DNA of 64,000 nt. Source: Sisyra terminalis (taxonomy: Eukaryota; Arthropoda; Insecta; Neuroptera; Sisyridae). The position numbers and the translations under genes were made by a program. Below the pieces are notes generated by a model. The model did not search any database and was not told where the DNA came from. It was given only the letters and a program-made list of their open reading frames with translations. The stretch lies in NCBI GenBank assembly GCA_958496175.1, contig OY292277.1, positions 53,579,050 through 53,643,049 on the forward strand, in the 5' to 3' direction. Positions 11,438 through 23,700 of this stretch are shown piece after piece (the stretch's first letter is position 1; each line of letters opens with the position of its first letter).

Positions 11438-14400
11438 TGCCTCCCAATTCAAATTTCCTCCTCGATTCAATCCAACAATTGGATTTTACGTCAAAAGTAC
11501 CAGAAATCTAAATGAAATAAGTTTTTTAAAACTAGTTTGACTTTTCTAAGACTAAAAGAGACTTACAAAAATAAAAAAACGATTTTCCAAAATTGACAAT
11601 GAAACGAAAAATTTCAAAAAAATAAAAGTTACGAGGGAATTATGAATTTAAAAATTAAAAGTTGGCAATCTTTACGACAGTTATAACTTCATTGCATTTA
11701 AAACTTTAAAGTCCAATAATTATTATTTCAAATTTATAAATTTAATTGGGTAAGTTTATTCAAAAAATCGGTTTATTAATAATTAAGAGCTGTTAAATTT
11801 TGTATCAATCGTTAAATATTCAAATTGTTTATTGATTCATCAAAAATTTAAAAAGCAAATGTTGGCAACCATTGATTAATTACGTTTTTAAACTTCAGGC
11901 AGTTATTAACCGATTTTGATCGAACTTTTCCGAAATTTAAGTTCCGTTAAAAAAAAAACACCAAACAATTAAACTTGGCTTATTTGAATTTACCGATTAT
12001 TCATATTCATACCTACAATTTCAAATAAATTCCAGCCGGCAAGTCTGGCATTAACAAGCCTAACGGTTTTCCATAACAATAAATAACCAATTAACCTTAC
12101 GCACACCCAATCAATATTCTGCGAGGCAATTTATCTGCAGATCGGCTACAATAATAGTCGGAGACTCTCCATATCCAATGAATATAATATAAACTTTTAA
12201 ACAATGTGCTTTTCTCCGTTTAACTCGAAAGTCAAAGGTCAAAAGTGTGAAAAAATTTGCACAAGCAACAACTAATTCTTCGCCGGGTACCTACACTATA
12301 GGCGAACATATAAGGAAAGATATTAATACAATGGTAATTATTCACTGGCAAAAAATTAAGATATTTTCTTTGTTTTGTAGGTACTTTTAAGGAATTTATG
12401 GCTGTGTAATAGTATTTTACAATTTTTTGATTTTAATAAGAAGACATACGAATGGTAGATATGAGTAATGATGTGGTATTGGCTAAATTCGTCGAAGACA
12501 AAGATATTACTACCTACTCTTTTACTGAAGAAGATCCACGAAGATCGTGACCGTTATATACGCCGTTGTCATCGCAATAAATTCAATGGTAAACTCAAAA
12601 AAAAGAATTGCTGTTTTATTTTTTCTTTTTAAGTCAGAATTTATGTGTTTTAGAGGTGAAAGGAACTTCAAAAGGGTTGGAAGGAATTTTTACGAAGATT
12701 GTAGAATTAAAGAAATTATTTGCTTATCAGCAAGGCAAGATGGTGTTCAAACATAAAGATCTTAAGCTCAATTTCTATGAAATTCTTCGGTGGAACCTAA
12801 ATAGGCTACTTTTAGGTGTCTTTTACAGTTTTAAAGTACTTATTCTTCATTAGTGGCACGGGAAATCTTGAAAGCTAAAAAACTTTATCAAATTGATCAG
12901 GGTCTTTAATCAATATTTTTTTTTATTAAATAAAGTCATTAGTTTCGTACCTCAACATCATAAACGTTGTAAAGATTTTGGTCAAAAGGAGCAAGGTAGG
13001 GGAACCTGGGGCTCAAAATTTAATTACAATTTACGAGAAGTTTAAAGAAACGTTTAAAGGGCGTTTTAAAGAAAACTTTTATTGATTTAAATTAATAATT
13101 AATACTAAAAAGTTAGGTTTCAAAAAAAAATGGAAATGTCCCATTCTGCCCCATCCCCTGGGGCACAATGGGAAATGAGCCGGGAGCGCAATGGGATTCT
13201 TGTTATTGACATAGTTCGCATATGAAGACACTGTCATCGTCGTGTTAAGCCCAGCACTTGCCAAATGTGCCCATTTTTGACAAATACTGCAGGAACACCA
13301 GCTTTCATTAGATTTAGAGTTTAAATCCTGACAGTATAAGCAGATTACCTTTACATCTTCCGACCTTTCATATATATGGACTGTCGGCTAGTTTTCCTTA
13401 TATATGTACGCAATATCTGCTGATAAAATAGAAATATCTATCTGAATGGTATATCCCATTCCGCCCTACCCATTGTGCCCCAAAGCACCTTTCCCACAGG
13501 GACGGCTATTATGGCAGGATATATTGATTCTATTTGGATTATCACTAGGCTTTTAGTTAGTCAACCGTATGTTTTAACAAACATGTCATGTTAATATTCA
13601 AACAAAAAATAGTACATAGGATAATTGCCTTAGTGTAACTTTGCAAAAATCAGAATTCGGAAACGTTTATTTCGACTTTTGGATAAAAATAAAAACTTTT
13701 ACTGGCGATAGCCACTTTTTATAATGCAGCCCAGTTAATTGAACATTGAGTATGATTTTTACGCGTTTTTGTCGCCTGTAGCAAGCGCTAATTCCATTTC
13801 CCATCCCATCCCGGTATCCGATTCCGCCCCGTGTTCCCATAAACAAAATTTTAGTTATCAAAGGAAAAAATATGCCCCCCTTGCCTCTCCTGGCTGTACT
13901 CTGGACTATAACTGTTAATGGTTAACAAGAAATATTTGATTTCTGCGAGGGAAAAAGATATAAATTTGAATCAAATAGATCAGCGAGTCTCCAACTCAAA
14001 GTACATGAAGGCTTGTTTGGGAATCTAGAAAAAGTTTTACGTTTTTCTCTATAAATTTCATTTATTTGTTTATAGTAAATGTTTTTATTCATACATTTAT
14101 GTACATATTCTTTCGTTGATAACATATTCGTGATAATCGCTGTGAAAAACGTTGAAAAACCGATTTTGTGTTCGAAATCTTCTAAACTAGAGTAAGGAAA
14201 GTTGGAAAAAGTTAAGAGGTCTTCAAGCAAGAGTCCTCAACATTTTTAATAGGCATCCTCGAGGTAAATTTTATGTTTTATTAATAAATACACTCATAAA
14301 GTGCAAAAAACTGAAATATTTTTTTGTAGTGCTCTGGACATCATGGTGTCCACAGGCCTATATCCTACTCTATTAAGAATAATAAATATCTCAAGAATAT

Positions 14401-14854
14401 TGGGTCAAAATTTCAAATCGATTGGAGTAAAATTGACGAAGATCAGGAAGCTGGAAAACAATCTAAAGAAGGCAGAATTCGTCGAAAATAGGAGTGAAAA
14501 GGTGCTTTAAACATCATAGATGATAGCAATATTCCTTATGGGCCTAGCATTGACAATTCAGTGTAAGATAAGCCAATAAAGTTCGCTTATGAACGTAGTT
14601 TATTAATTAGTATTGAAAACTTTCAAACTTTTTCCCCACAACTCACGTTTTTAAAGTAGGTGCCCCTCATAACTTCAAAACTACTAAACCAATCCTTTTG
14701 AAATTTTGAACATTATTTCTGTTCATAATTTTCGAGGTAATACTGGGCAGCTTTTTTTTTCAAATTAGCCAATTTCTTTCACAAAATATCACGGTTTTCT
14801 CTTCAGTGTTCCAACAAACTGAAAAATTGAAATTTCAAAAAATCCTCCCAGCAT
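11438..14854. other. Intergenic, no gene supported
   Basis: AT-rich, with short open frames only. At 12485-12604 and 12653-12850 two open stretches could splice (AAT|GTAAAC ... TTTTAG|AGGTGAAAGG) but match nothing I recognise. At 12985-13495 short G/C-rich inverted blocks (GGGGCACAATGGG, CCATTGTGCCCC) suggest an old element. Confidence 0.5.
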
Positions 14855-15388
14855 TACCTGGAAAAAACTATTATCTAACAAATAACTTTTGATTTCGGAT
14901 GATCCTGCACCAAGCTATGAGAGGCACCGTAATTCTACCTTTTTCCGAGACATGTCCGAATAATTGCTGCCATTGCCGTATTTTTTAAAAGTTTTTCATG
15001 AAAATTTTATACAATATTCTTCAAATGTAATACTTGAATGTACCATTGGTTTTAAGAAAGATATTTAACTATGTTGTCACAAAAAATGCCTTTTTTTATA
15101 CGAAATAACCTTACCCTCTCCCTTACCAGGAAAAAACTATTATCTAACAAATAACTTTTGATTTCGGATGATCTTACACCAAGCCATGAAAGGCACTGTA
15201 ATTTTTTCCTAGATATGTCCGAATAATTGCTGCCATTGCCGTATTTTTTAATAGTTTTTCATGAAAATTTTATACAATATTCTTCGAACGTCATACATTA
15301 ATGTACCATTGGTTTTAAGAAAAAAAATTCAACTGTTTTGTCACAAAAAATGCCTTTTTTTGTACAAATTAACCTTACCCTCTCCCCC
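14855..15388. repeat. Tandem duplication, two units of 269 bp
   Basis: The block starting GGAAAAAACTATTATCTAAC at 14860 recurs at 15129 with the same order of motifs (TTTTGATTTCGGATGATC, CCTTACCCTCTCCC). The second unit ends where a hAT-like element is inserted. Confidence 0.85.
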
Positions 15389-15389
15389 T

Positions 15390-16234
15390 CAGTTGCGGAT
15401 TTAGGTTCGATGCCGCCCTAGGCCTCATTAGATATGCCGCGCATAGCAAAGTGTTTATCAAGATAAAACATTTTTCAACTTTTTTCCAACAATCACTTAT
15501 GATTTATACTTGTTCTTTCTGGTCTTGGATCGCGGAAAACTTCAATTATATAATCGTAATCGATGTTTCGTACTAATTCAGTTTCAATAGATAATATTGC
15601 CAGGATATTAAGTAAATCTTGGCCCACACTTGCATGTTAATAACTTTCCCGTTTTCAGGGTGCAATAAGATCATTCTTCTGAACAATTTGGTGTTGAAAT
15701 TCAAAAATAGCACAGAACATTGTCATCTTTAGGGGTAACACATCTCGAAAATTCTTCCAAATACTTTCGGATATCTTTAGTATTGAATTTTTAAGACGAT
15801 AATGTAAGAGACCTACTTCATTATACGAATACTTTCATAACGAAGATTTCTCCTTAATCCTAATCATACTATATTGTTTCAGATAAGTACGACTTATTTC
15901 GACTACCAAGGTTCGCATAAGACTTTAAATGTTTTGACAAAAAAGATTCGAATGTAGCTCGAAAGTTCTACGGCTTTTTAAAAAATACCATCGTGAGAAT
16001 CTCTAATTTGTTCTGAATGTTCCCGGAATGCCAGATTTAACAATTGAAAAATGTGATGTGATTAATTGGAAAGTAAATTCTATAAAAAATATTTATTGTA
16101 CTTTACTAAAGATAATCTATACATTCATAGTGAAATCCAAATTTTTGAATTTAAACTGTCCGTAAATTCTTCGCCTTTAAAATTTTGCTGCCCTAGACCC
16201 AGGCCTCACGGGCCTAGGCGTTAATCCATCACTG
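15390..16234. mobile_element. Non-autonomous hAT-like element, 845 bp
   Basis: It starts CAGTTGCGGATTTAGG and ends TTAATCCATCACTG, whose complement CAGTGATGGATTAA gives matching inverted termini. It is flanked by exact 8-bp repeats CTCCCCCT (15382-15389 and 16235-16242). Subterminal blocks CGCCCTAGGC and GCCTAGGCG are also mirrored. No intact transposase frame is seen. Confidence 0.82.
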
Positions 16235-16242
16235 CTCCCCCT

Positions 16243-17725
16243 TAAATAAGACGACTCAAAAACTAAGGTTTTTAAAGTTTTTTTGTTGGAAATATAAGTC
16301 CTTTCAAATCACTCTTAACTACCAATTTGATTAATTAATTTATTAACTTTTAAGAAACTTTTTTGTGACATACTTATTGATTTTTCTAAAGCTTCAAAAG
16401 CTTTAGTTATTAAGTCATTTTTTTAACAGAATGCGATATCTTTAAAGTATCCACATCAGAAGTTTTTCTCTGAAATAAAAAATTCAGTCTATATTCTTAA
16501 CTGAAGCATTTGTTCACTCCTTTTATGCATCTTTTCCTCGTTTTTCTTGTCCACTATACAATTTTTGTTTTCCTTGCACGGATTCTGACTTTTTCATTCA
16601 AAAACATTGATTTACAGTTGTTAAAAACATCAACAATAAAAACTAAAACGCACCCATAGTTTACATAGCTTTTTCGTGGTAAAACTTTACTTTTTTTTAA
16701 AAAAAATTATATGTAATTTAATTTTAGATGAAATCAAACAATTTGGTAAAGCAAAAAACAATAAAATAATTGCGATTGGTGGACAACATTGGGATATATC
16801 TCTATTAGCATGCCATACCGGTCATTGCCCCTAACAGGACATTGGAACTTGGTGTTGCCGTAGCTCTACCAGCAGGTATACTAAACACATCATATTAAGA
16901 AAAACGTATTTAATTCATAGTACTGTAAATTAATGTGCAAAACTTTAATTTTCATGGTTTTTCTTTTTGATTTATAATAAGTTCATACATTTTCAGTAAG
17001 CTCAGTAAAATCTCTTTTTTAATTGTAACGCCTAGAAAGAATAATTCATTGATTATTTTTGTTGATTTAAAAGGAAAATTGAAATTGTTTGTATCGATTA
17101 TTGCTTTAAAAGTAATTGTATTGATAGAATATTTGTAAGATATTTAATTTATAATTGAATTTTGAAAGATTTGGTACGCGATGATAGTAGAGCCATCTGT
17201 TGTTATAATAAATGAACGAATCATTTTTCTGAATTATCGACGTCGGTAACGAGCAGTTGACAGGAGTTGATTTAAGAATTTAAATCTTTCAAAATAATTG
17301 CATAATTTTATGTTTTACGTGTTAATTAAAAAGTTAATTCATTTAATTGTTTAACTTTCAGATTAGTTAAGTCAATAAAATCAAACATGCAGCGCCAAAA
17401 TTTGAAATCCATATGGTTCATAATTTCTCTACTACCTGCACTGTGGCTGTGACCGGGGGCCCTGGGACAAAGTAGGGGAAAGCTATGACGAATGTCAGTA
17501 AAACTTAATTTTACGTCATTCACTCTATATGATGACAAATAAACAAACACAACCCAACTTAGTGGTAGTTTTCGGTAATTTTGGAATGCGAATCGTCAAT
17601 TGGAACCATCACCCCTAGGCCCATAGTGTTATGTTTTAAAATTCCCCTCAATCGTGTGACCATATGTAGGTGGTTTCAGGTGTTCAGGTGTCACTTGTAC
17701 TAATTGTGCTCGTTTTTAGTTTACA
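16243..17725. other. Upstream region of the N4BP2-like gene
   Basis: AT-rich. At 16730-16874 there is an exon-like stretch bounded by TTTTAG and CAG|GTATAC. Its possible translations shift frame or stop, so a gene is not supported. The last 200 bases should hold the N4BP2 promoter and 5' UTR; no clear core element is visible. Confidence 0.4.
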
Positions 17726-20700
17726 ATGGACCAAAGAAACCAGCTTGCCAGCTATCACGGCGCCGTCAAGAAGCACGAGAGGAAATCCAAGCGGGAGGTG
17801 GTTGTCGACAGAGTTATTCAAACGATTTTGGATGGGGTGAAAATTTTAATCATTATTCGAGGAATGCCAGGCAGTGGCAAGTCGTCTTTGGCTAATAGAA
17901 TCTATCTGGAAACGGTCGCCTTTGAAAATAACAATCCACTGAATCATATTTTCTCCGCGGATGATTATTTTTGCAATTTCGGAACCAGTCCGTATTGTTT
18001 TGATCCGACACGATTGGATGAGGTCCATTCGAAAAATCAGCGACGAGCTATGTCTGCCATGCGCGACGGAATCAGCCCCGTTATCATTGACAACACAAAC
18101 ATTACCGTTTGGGAGTTTACCCCCTACGTAAAAGTGGCTATGCAATTCGGCTATATCATTGAATTGGTGGAGCCCTACACACCTTGGTGTTTATCCGAAA
18201 GGCAATTGGCGCAAAAAAATATACACGGCATTCCTATGGCAAAAATTAAAGAAATAGCCAAACGCTATTGGAATCAAGGTGAACTTTTTGGTCTCAACAT
18301 CCCTTACTTGTGTGGATTTAGTTATGCCCCCCAATGCCAACCACCGCAGCAACGAAATTTCCCTCCTATTTATATGACTCCACCAAAACGTCAGCCACTC
18401 GAAGAAAAACCGCCAGAAATCGCTTCGAATGCTTTAGACAAAAACAAGCAAGACCAACTTTTAAAAGCCATTAACGCTTTTTCTATATCTCCAAAAGAAT
18501 TGATAGAACTCCACGACGCAGCTACCAACACCAACAGCTCCGATTTTGCTGTAGCTGCAGGAAAAACCGACCAAATTCCAACGGATATCAAAATAATTTC
18601 CACAACTCCTCGCGAAATTCACACCGACAATTCCCCACGAACCACCAAACCACCGGCCAAACTACATTTAGACAAAAGTTCAATGACTGATTCAGAAATG
18701 TTTTTTGATTATCAAAAAAAAATTGGCTGTTGTGTCGAATCGAAACTGTTCCAAGAACTGGTGGATATGTTTCCCAACGTAAATCAGGAAGATTTACGTC
18801 ATGTTTTCACACAGTGCGGCCACAATGTTAATTGGGCTGTGGATGTATTGATCGATTCGATTAAGACTGAAAATTTTGACGAAAAAAGCGTTGAGGACCA
18901 AAAAATTGAAAGTGGAGTAAATCCATGCCAGTGGTGTCAAGGACAAACAGAGGAAAAAGTTGAAAAGTCCGAAGATTGCGATTTGGAACCAGTTCCAACT
19001 ACATGTCCGTCCAGCGGGTCCAGCGATATCAAATCGAAAAAGGAACCGAAAAATTCGGTTCCCAACGAAGAACTGTCGAAAATCAAACGTATTGTCGAAG
19101 AACAATTTGTGATCGGCGACGAGCACTATTCCGAACAATGTTTGAAAATCAAAAAACTCCGATTCAAAGGAGTGCCATCCGAAGACGTCGAACCAGTACA
19201 ACCCGAGCCGACCACCGACAACTCCGACGACGAGTCCTACGAAAGTTTCGAGGACGAAGAACTGGTGGAAATCAACGTCGGCGTGCAGTGCATCCAAAAC
19301 CTGGACAAATACTTTTCCGGCACGGAAAACGCCTATCCGAACGATCTCAAACCCATCATCACCCTCCCCATATCCCTCGCACGCCAAATCTACGCCCTCT
19401 GGCTCGAATCATTCCAACAACAAATGTCGCACATCGACTCGCGCATCGCGCAAATGATCACCGAGGACGAGGAATTTGCGCATCGTCTCCAGCAGAAAGA
19501 GAACGAGCTGGCCGGCGTTGGCACCGCACCTCCCGTGCCCAATCTGCAGGAAATCATGGACATGGAAATTGCACTGGCCATGGCGAAGGGCTCCAAGAAC
19601 GAGCCGCCCGAAACGTTGGCCATGCGTCTGACCAAACAAAATCTGGCGATTTTGTTCCCGGAAGTTTCGCCGCAACTGATCGGATCGATCTACACCGCGC
19701 ACAACAACAACTATGCCGACACGGTCCAAGTCTTGATGGACTCCTTGAGCCGGCCACCGATCAAGCCAGAGGAAATCATCAAGCGCACCGAACAGCTGGT
19801 CGAAGAAGCCAAAACTGTAAGATCTATCACTAAAGTTGGTTCGATCCTTTTTTCATTACAAACATAGAACTTCTTTAGATTTACGTTTGGGGTCACTGTC
19901 AACTCGAACTTAGTTTAGTTCTACACATTCATATTGAATGAATAATTAAGCAAAATAGTGTCGGGTGACTTACGTAAATGGAAGCACACCTTTTTGGGTC
20001 TTCGATTAATAATCGATATCAACACATTGACTGTTGTTTAAAATCGATAAATTTCTATTCGTTTTTGGTTGTTTAATGAAAATTTATGTTCTTCCATATA
20101 TAACTTCCTGTATTTGTCAACAGAAAAATATTTATTTGTATGATTGACAAGTGTTACAGGCGTCACACTTACGTTTTTCATTTGTTTATTGGGATATATA
20201 TAAGTGCACATTAAAATGTTTAAAATATGTTAATTAACGCCAGATTTAAACATTTAATTACAGGATAGATAAAATAAATGCATAATTTAAGTATAAAATG
20301 ACAACAAAAGCATTTACAAAATTGAATTAAAAACGCCAAGTAGCTTACATTTTGAGGTAAAATAAGTAAATTTATTGAATAATTAATGCTTTCTTTGCTT
20401 TTGATGGGCGCCCACGTTGACGTTTTTGTCCTAAAGGAATACATTTAGCTTCCTCAGGGACTTCAATTTTTTCCAAACGATTTAGAAGACCCAATGTATT
20501 GCACTTATATTTTATTTGAAATATTGGACATGTACAATTACATTTACTTATATCAACATCTATATTAAACGCCTAAATGGCATAAAACTCTGTTGAAAAT
20601 CTTCAAAAGTTTCCCAGTCTTCAATAATATATTATCTATTTGGTTATCAATTCTGAAGTTATACTTTTATAACTCGAATTTGAGGTACATACACAGTAGG

Positions 20701-23700
20701 GTGTCTGTTTTTTCCCAAATTGATTTTTTTACAGCAATCGCCCCCTGAATTTTTAGTTTAAGATATAAAAAAAAATATCCAATACAATTCTGCTCTTAAT
20801 TTCTTGATTAAACCGTGTCGGAATCATGTTACTTTTACCATTTAAATAGCATGGGATTATTTGACTTTTTACCATTTAATTTTTTTTCTCAGAAACAAAC
20901 GAATGAAAAGATTTATGATCATATTATTCTAACGTAAAATTTAACGCTCTACAAAAAAGGTCTCTTATGAATTTTCGATTAAATCACTCCAGTAAAAGTA
21001 ATTCAACATTTAACTTGAGCCTAATATTTTCAACTTTTTGCTCATTTTTACTTTTTTTAACTATAAAATCATTGGAAGAGAAGATAAAAATTATTATCAT
21101 TAGAGCGCCAGTGGTTATTTGTGTTAATTTTATGGCTTGAACAGAAAATTAAACAAAAAATCATTTTTTGACAATTAAAACCGGTGACATAAGATCCGAA
21201 TTCGCTATAGTCGTGAATATCATTTATTCGAGGATAAATTTTCGTACTTTTTTTTAAATTTTCGTAGCTCACGTTGGTGACAATATTTCCGAATGACCAA
21301 GGTATATTCTTGTAGAAAATTGAACGATCTACAAAAAAGGTCTTGTACAAGTTTTCGATATATTTATTCCTTCAAAAGTTATTCGAGGTCAAAGTTGAAC
21401 TAAAGAGAAATTTTAATACTTTTTCAATTTTTTGACTCAACCATAAATTTTATGAGAAAATTTTATAGGACATTTTTTGTAGAGCACTTTTTTTTTTCTC
21501 TAACTTATTTCTATAAAAGTTTTTGATATTTTTCACAGGTCCTAAGCTATTTGCATTAAACTGAAAATTCCCTGAATTATTTATATTTGTAACATAATTT
21601 TTTTTTTATTACTTAAAACCTGTGAAAAATATCAAAAACTTTTATAGGGATAAGTTATAGGAAAAAAAATGCATTACAAAAAATGTCCTATAAAATTTTC
21701 TCATAAAATTGATGATTGCGTCAAAAAATTGAATAAATATTAAAATTTCTCTTTAGTTCAACTTTGACCTCGAATAACTTTTGAAGGAATAAATATATCG
21801 AAAACTTGTACGAAACCTTTTTTGTAGATCGTTCAATTTTCTACAAGAAAATATCATGGTCATTCCGAAATATTGTCACCAGCGTGAGCTATAAAATTCC
21901 AAAGTGCAAGAGAATATTGTTCCCATGTTATTTAAATGGAAAATCGAAATTTGCGATTCGGACCTCTTAATATTAATGTTAAAATTTTAAACTTTCACAG
22001 GATTTTTTTTGTCATTCCCAACAATATTTTCGATAAAATAAAGAAGAAAAATACATTTTTTTTTAATCAGTCCTAAGTTTTTGATATTTTTCACAGGTCC
22101 TAAGTTATTTTTTTTATTTTAATAAAATAACTTAGGACCTGTGAAAAATATCAAAAACTTTTATAGAGATAAATAATAGGAAAAAAGTGCTCTACAAAAA
22201 ATGTCCTATAAAATTTTCTCATAAAATTGATGGTTGCGTCAAAAAATTGGAAAAATATTAAAATTTCTCTTTAGTTCAACTTTGACCTCGAATAACTTTT
22301 GAAGGAATAAATACACCAAAAACTTGTATGGGATCTTTTTTGTAGATCGTTCAATTTTCTACAAGAATATACCTTGGTCATTCCGAAATATTGTCACCAA
22401 CGTGAGCTATAAAATTCCAAAGTGCAAGAGAATATTGTTCCCATGTTATTTCAATGGAAAATCGAAATTTGCGATGCGGCACCTCTTAATATTAAGAGCT
22501 TAAAGTTTCACAGGATTCTTTTTTTGTCATTCCCAACAATATTTTCGATATAATTAAGAAAAAAAATAATCATTTTTTTTGAGTCAGTCTAATACATAGT
22601 ATGTATTATCCAATTTTATTATGTTCTTGTTTTGCAATGTCCAATAATAAGATTTGGTCCATTCTTTTAAAGTAATTGTTGGTTTCATAGGCAAAGTTTT
22701 GTACCTTTGTTGCTGTGGATTTCTGTCCGTAGATCATTTAATTAGTAAATCATTTAACTTATTTCATAAAAAAATCACGGATAATTCTTCACGTACGGAT
22801 AAACAAGAATTTTTAGAAATTCATTGATTGTAAGAGGAAAACATTTTTTTGACAACGTTGCATTTTCGACTTTGTTTTTAATTTAATTCGCGATTAAATC
22901 ACTCCATAATGAAAATTTAGCCACAATAGAGAGAATTATACCATGTTGGAATTGAATTAACAAAAATATCGCGAATTAAATTGAAAACAAAGTTGAAAAT
23001 GCAACGTTGTTAGATTGTGAGTGTGCTAAAGTACACTTGAGCCAAATTTTATATATAAAAAAACAAATGGAACCAATGAAGAAGTAATTTTCAATTAATT
23101 TTGTCGAACCAATAGAATATAACAATTGTACTCCGAAGAGGGTAACACATTAAATTTAAAAATTGCAAATTTTATTCATTTGTAGCAGGTGACCAAAACA
23201 ACTGTAGATGGTCTCAACCACGGCACGGACGTAAAGCATCAGTATTACCAAAAGCTAGCCGATGAAGAGTTGGATTTACGTGAAAAGAATTTGAAAAAAG
23301 CCAGGGAAATGTACAACAAGGGGTCGTACGTGGTAGCCACTTACTACTCGGACGTGGCCAACGCGCATCGTCAAAAATACGTAAAGCTCAACGCGTTGGC
23401 TTCGAAAGCTCTCATCAGTGAATACAATAAGCAACACGACACCACCCTGGACTTGCACTACTTCGTGGTGCCGGACGCCGTCGAAGCGTTGGACATGTTT
23501 ATCGATAAGCACGTGAAACTTTTACAGGACGGAAGTCGTTCGTGGAAAACGTTGTATTTCATCACGGGACGAGGATTGCGTAGTCCTAATCAGAAACCAA
23601 AGATTAAGCCGGCGGTACTTAAGCGATTGAAACAACGAGGATTACGGTAATTCCTTGATCATTTCGGTGTAGTTCTTATGCGACGATGTTATTTGATGCT

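Noticed and set aside
12985..13495. Possible transposon with GGGGCACAATGGG blocks
   Set aside because: Inverted blocks are short and no consistent ends or target duplication could be found, so it is only mentioned in the spacer entry.
18794..19833. Long open frames overlapping N4BP2 exon 1 on both strands (up to 285 residues)
   Set aside because: Shadows of the real frame caused by its high GC; composition is Arg/His- or Phe-rich and matches no family.
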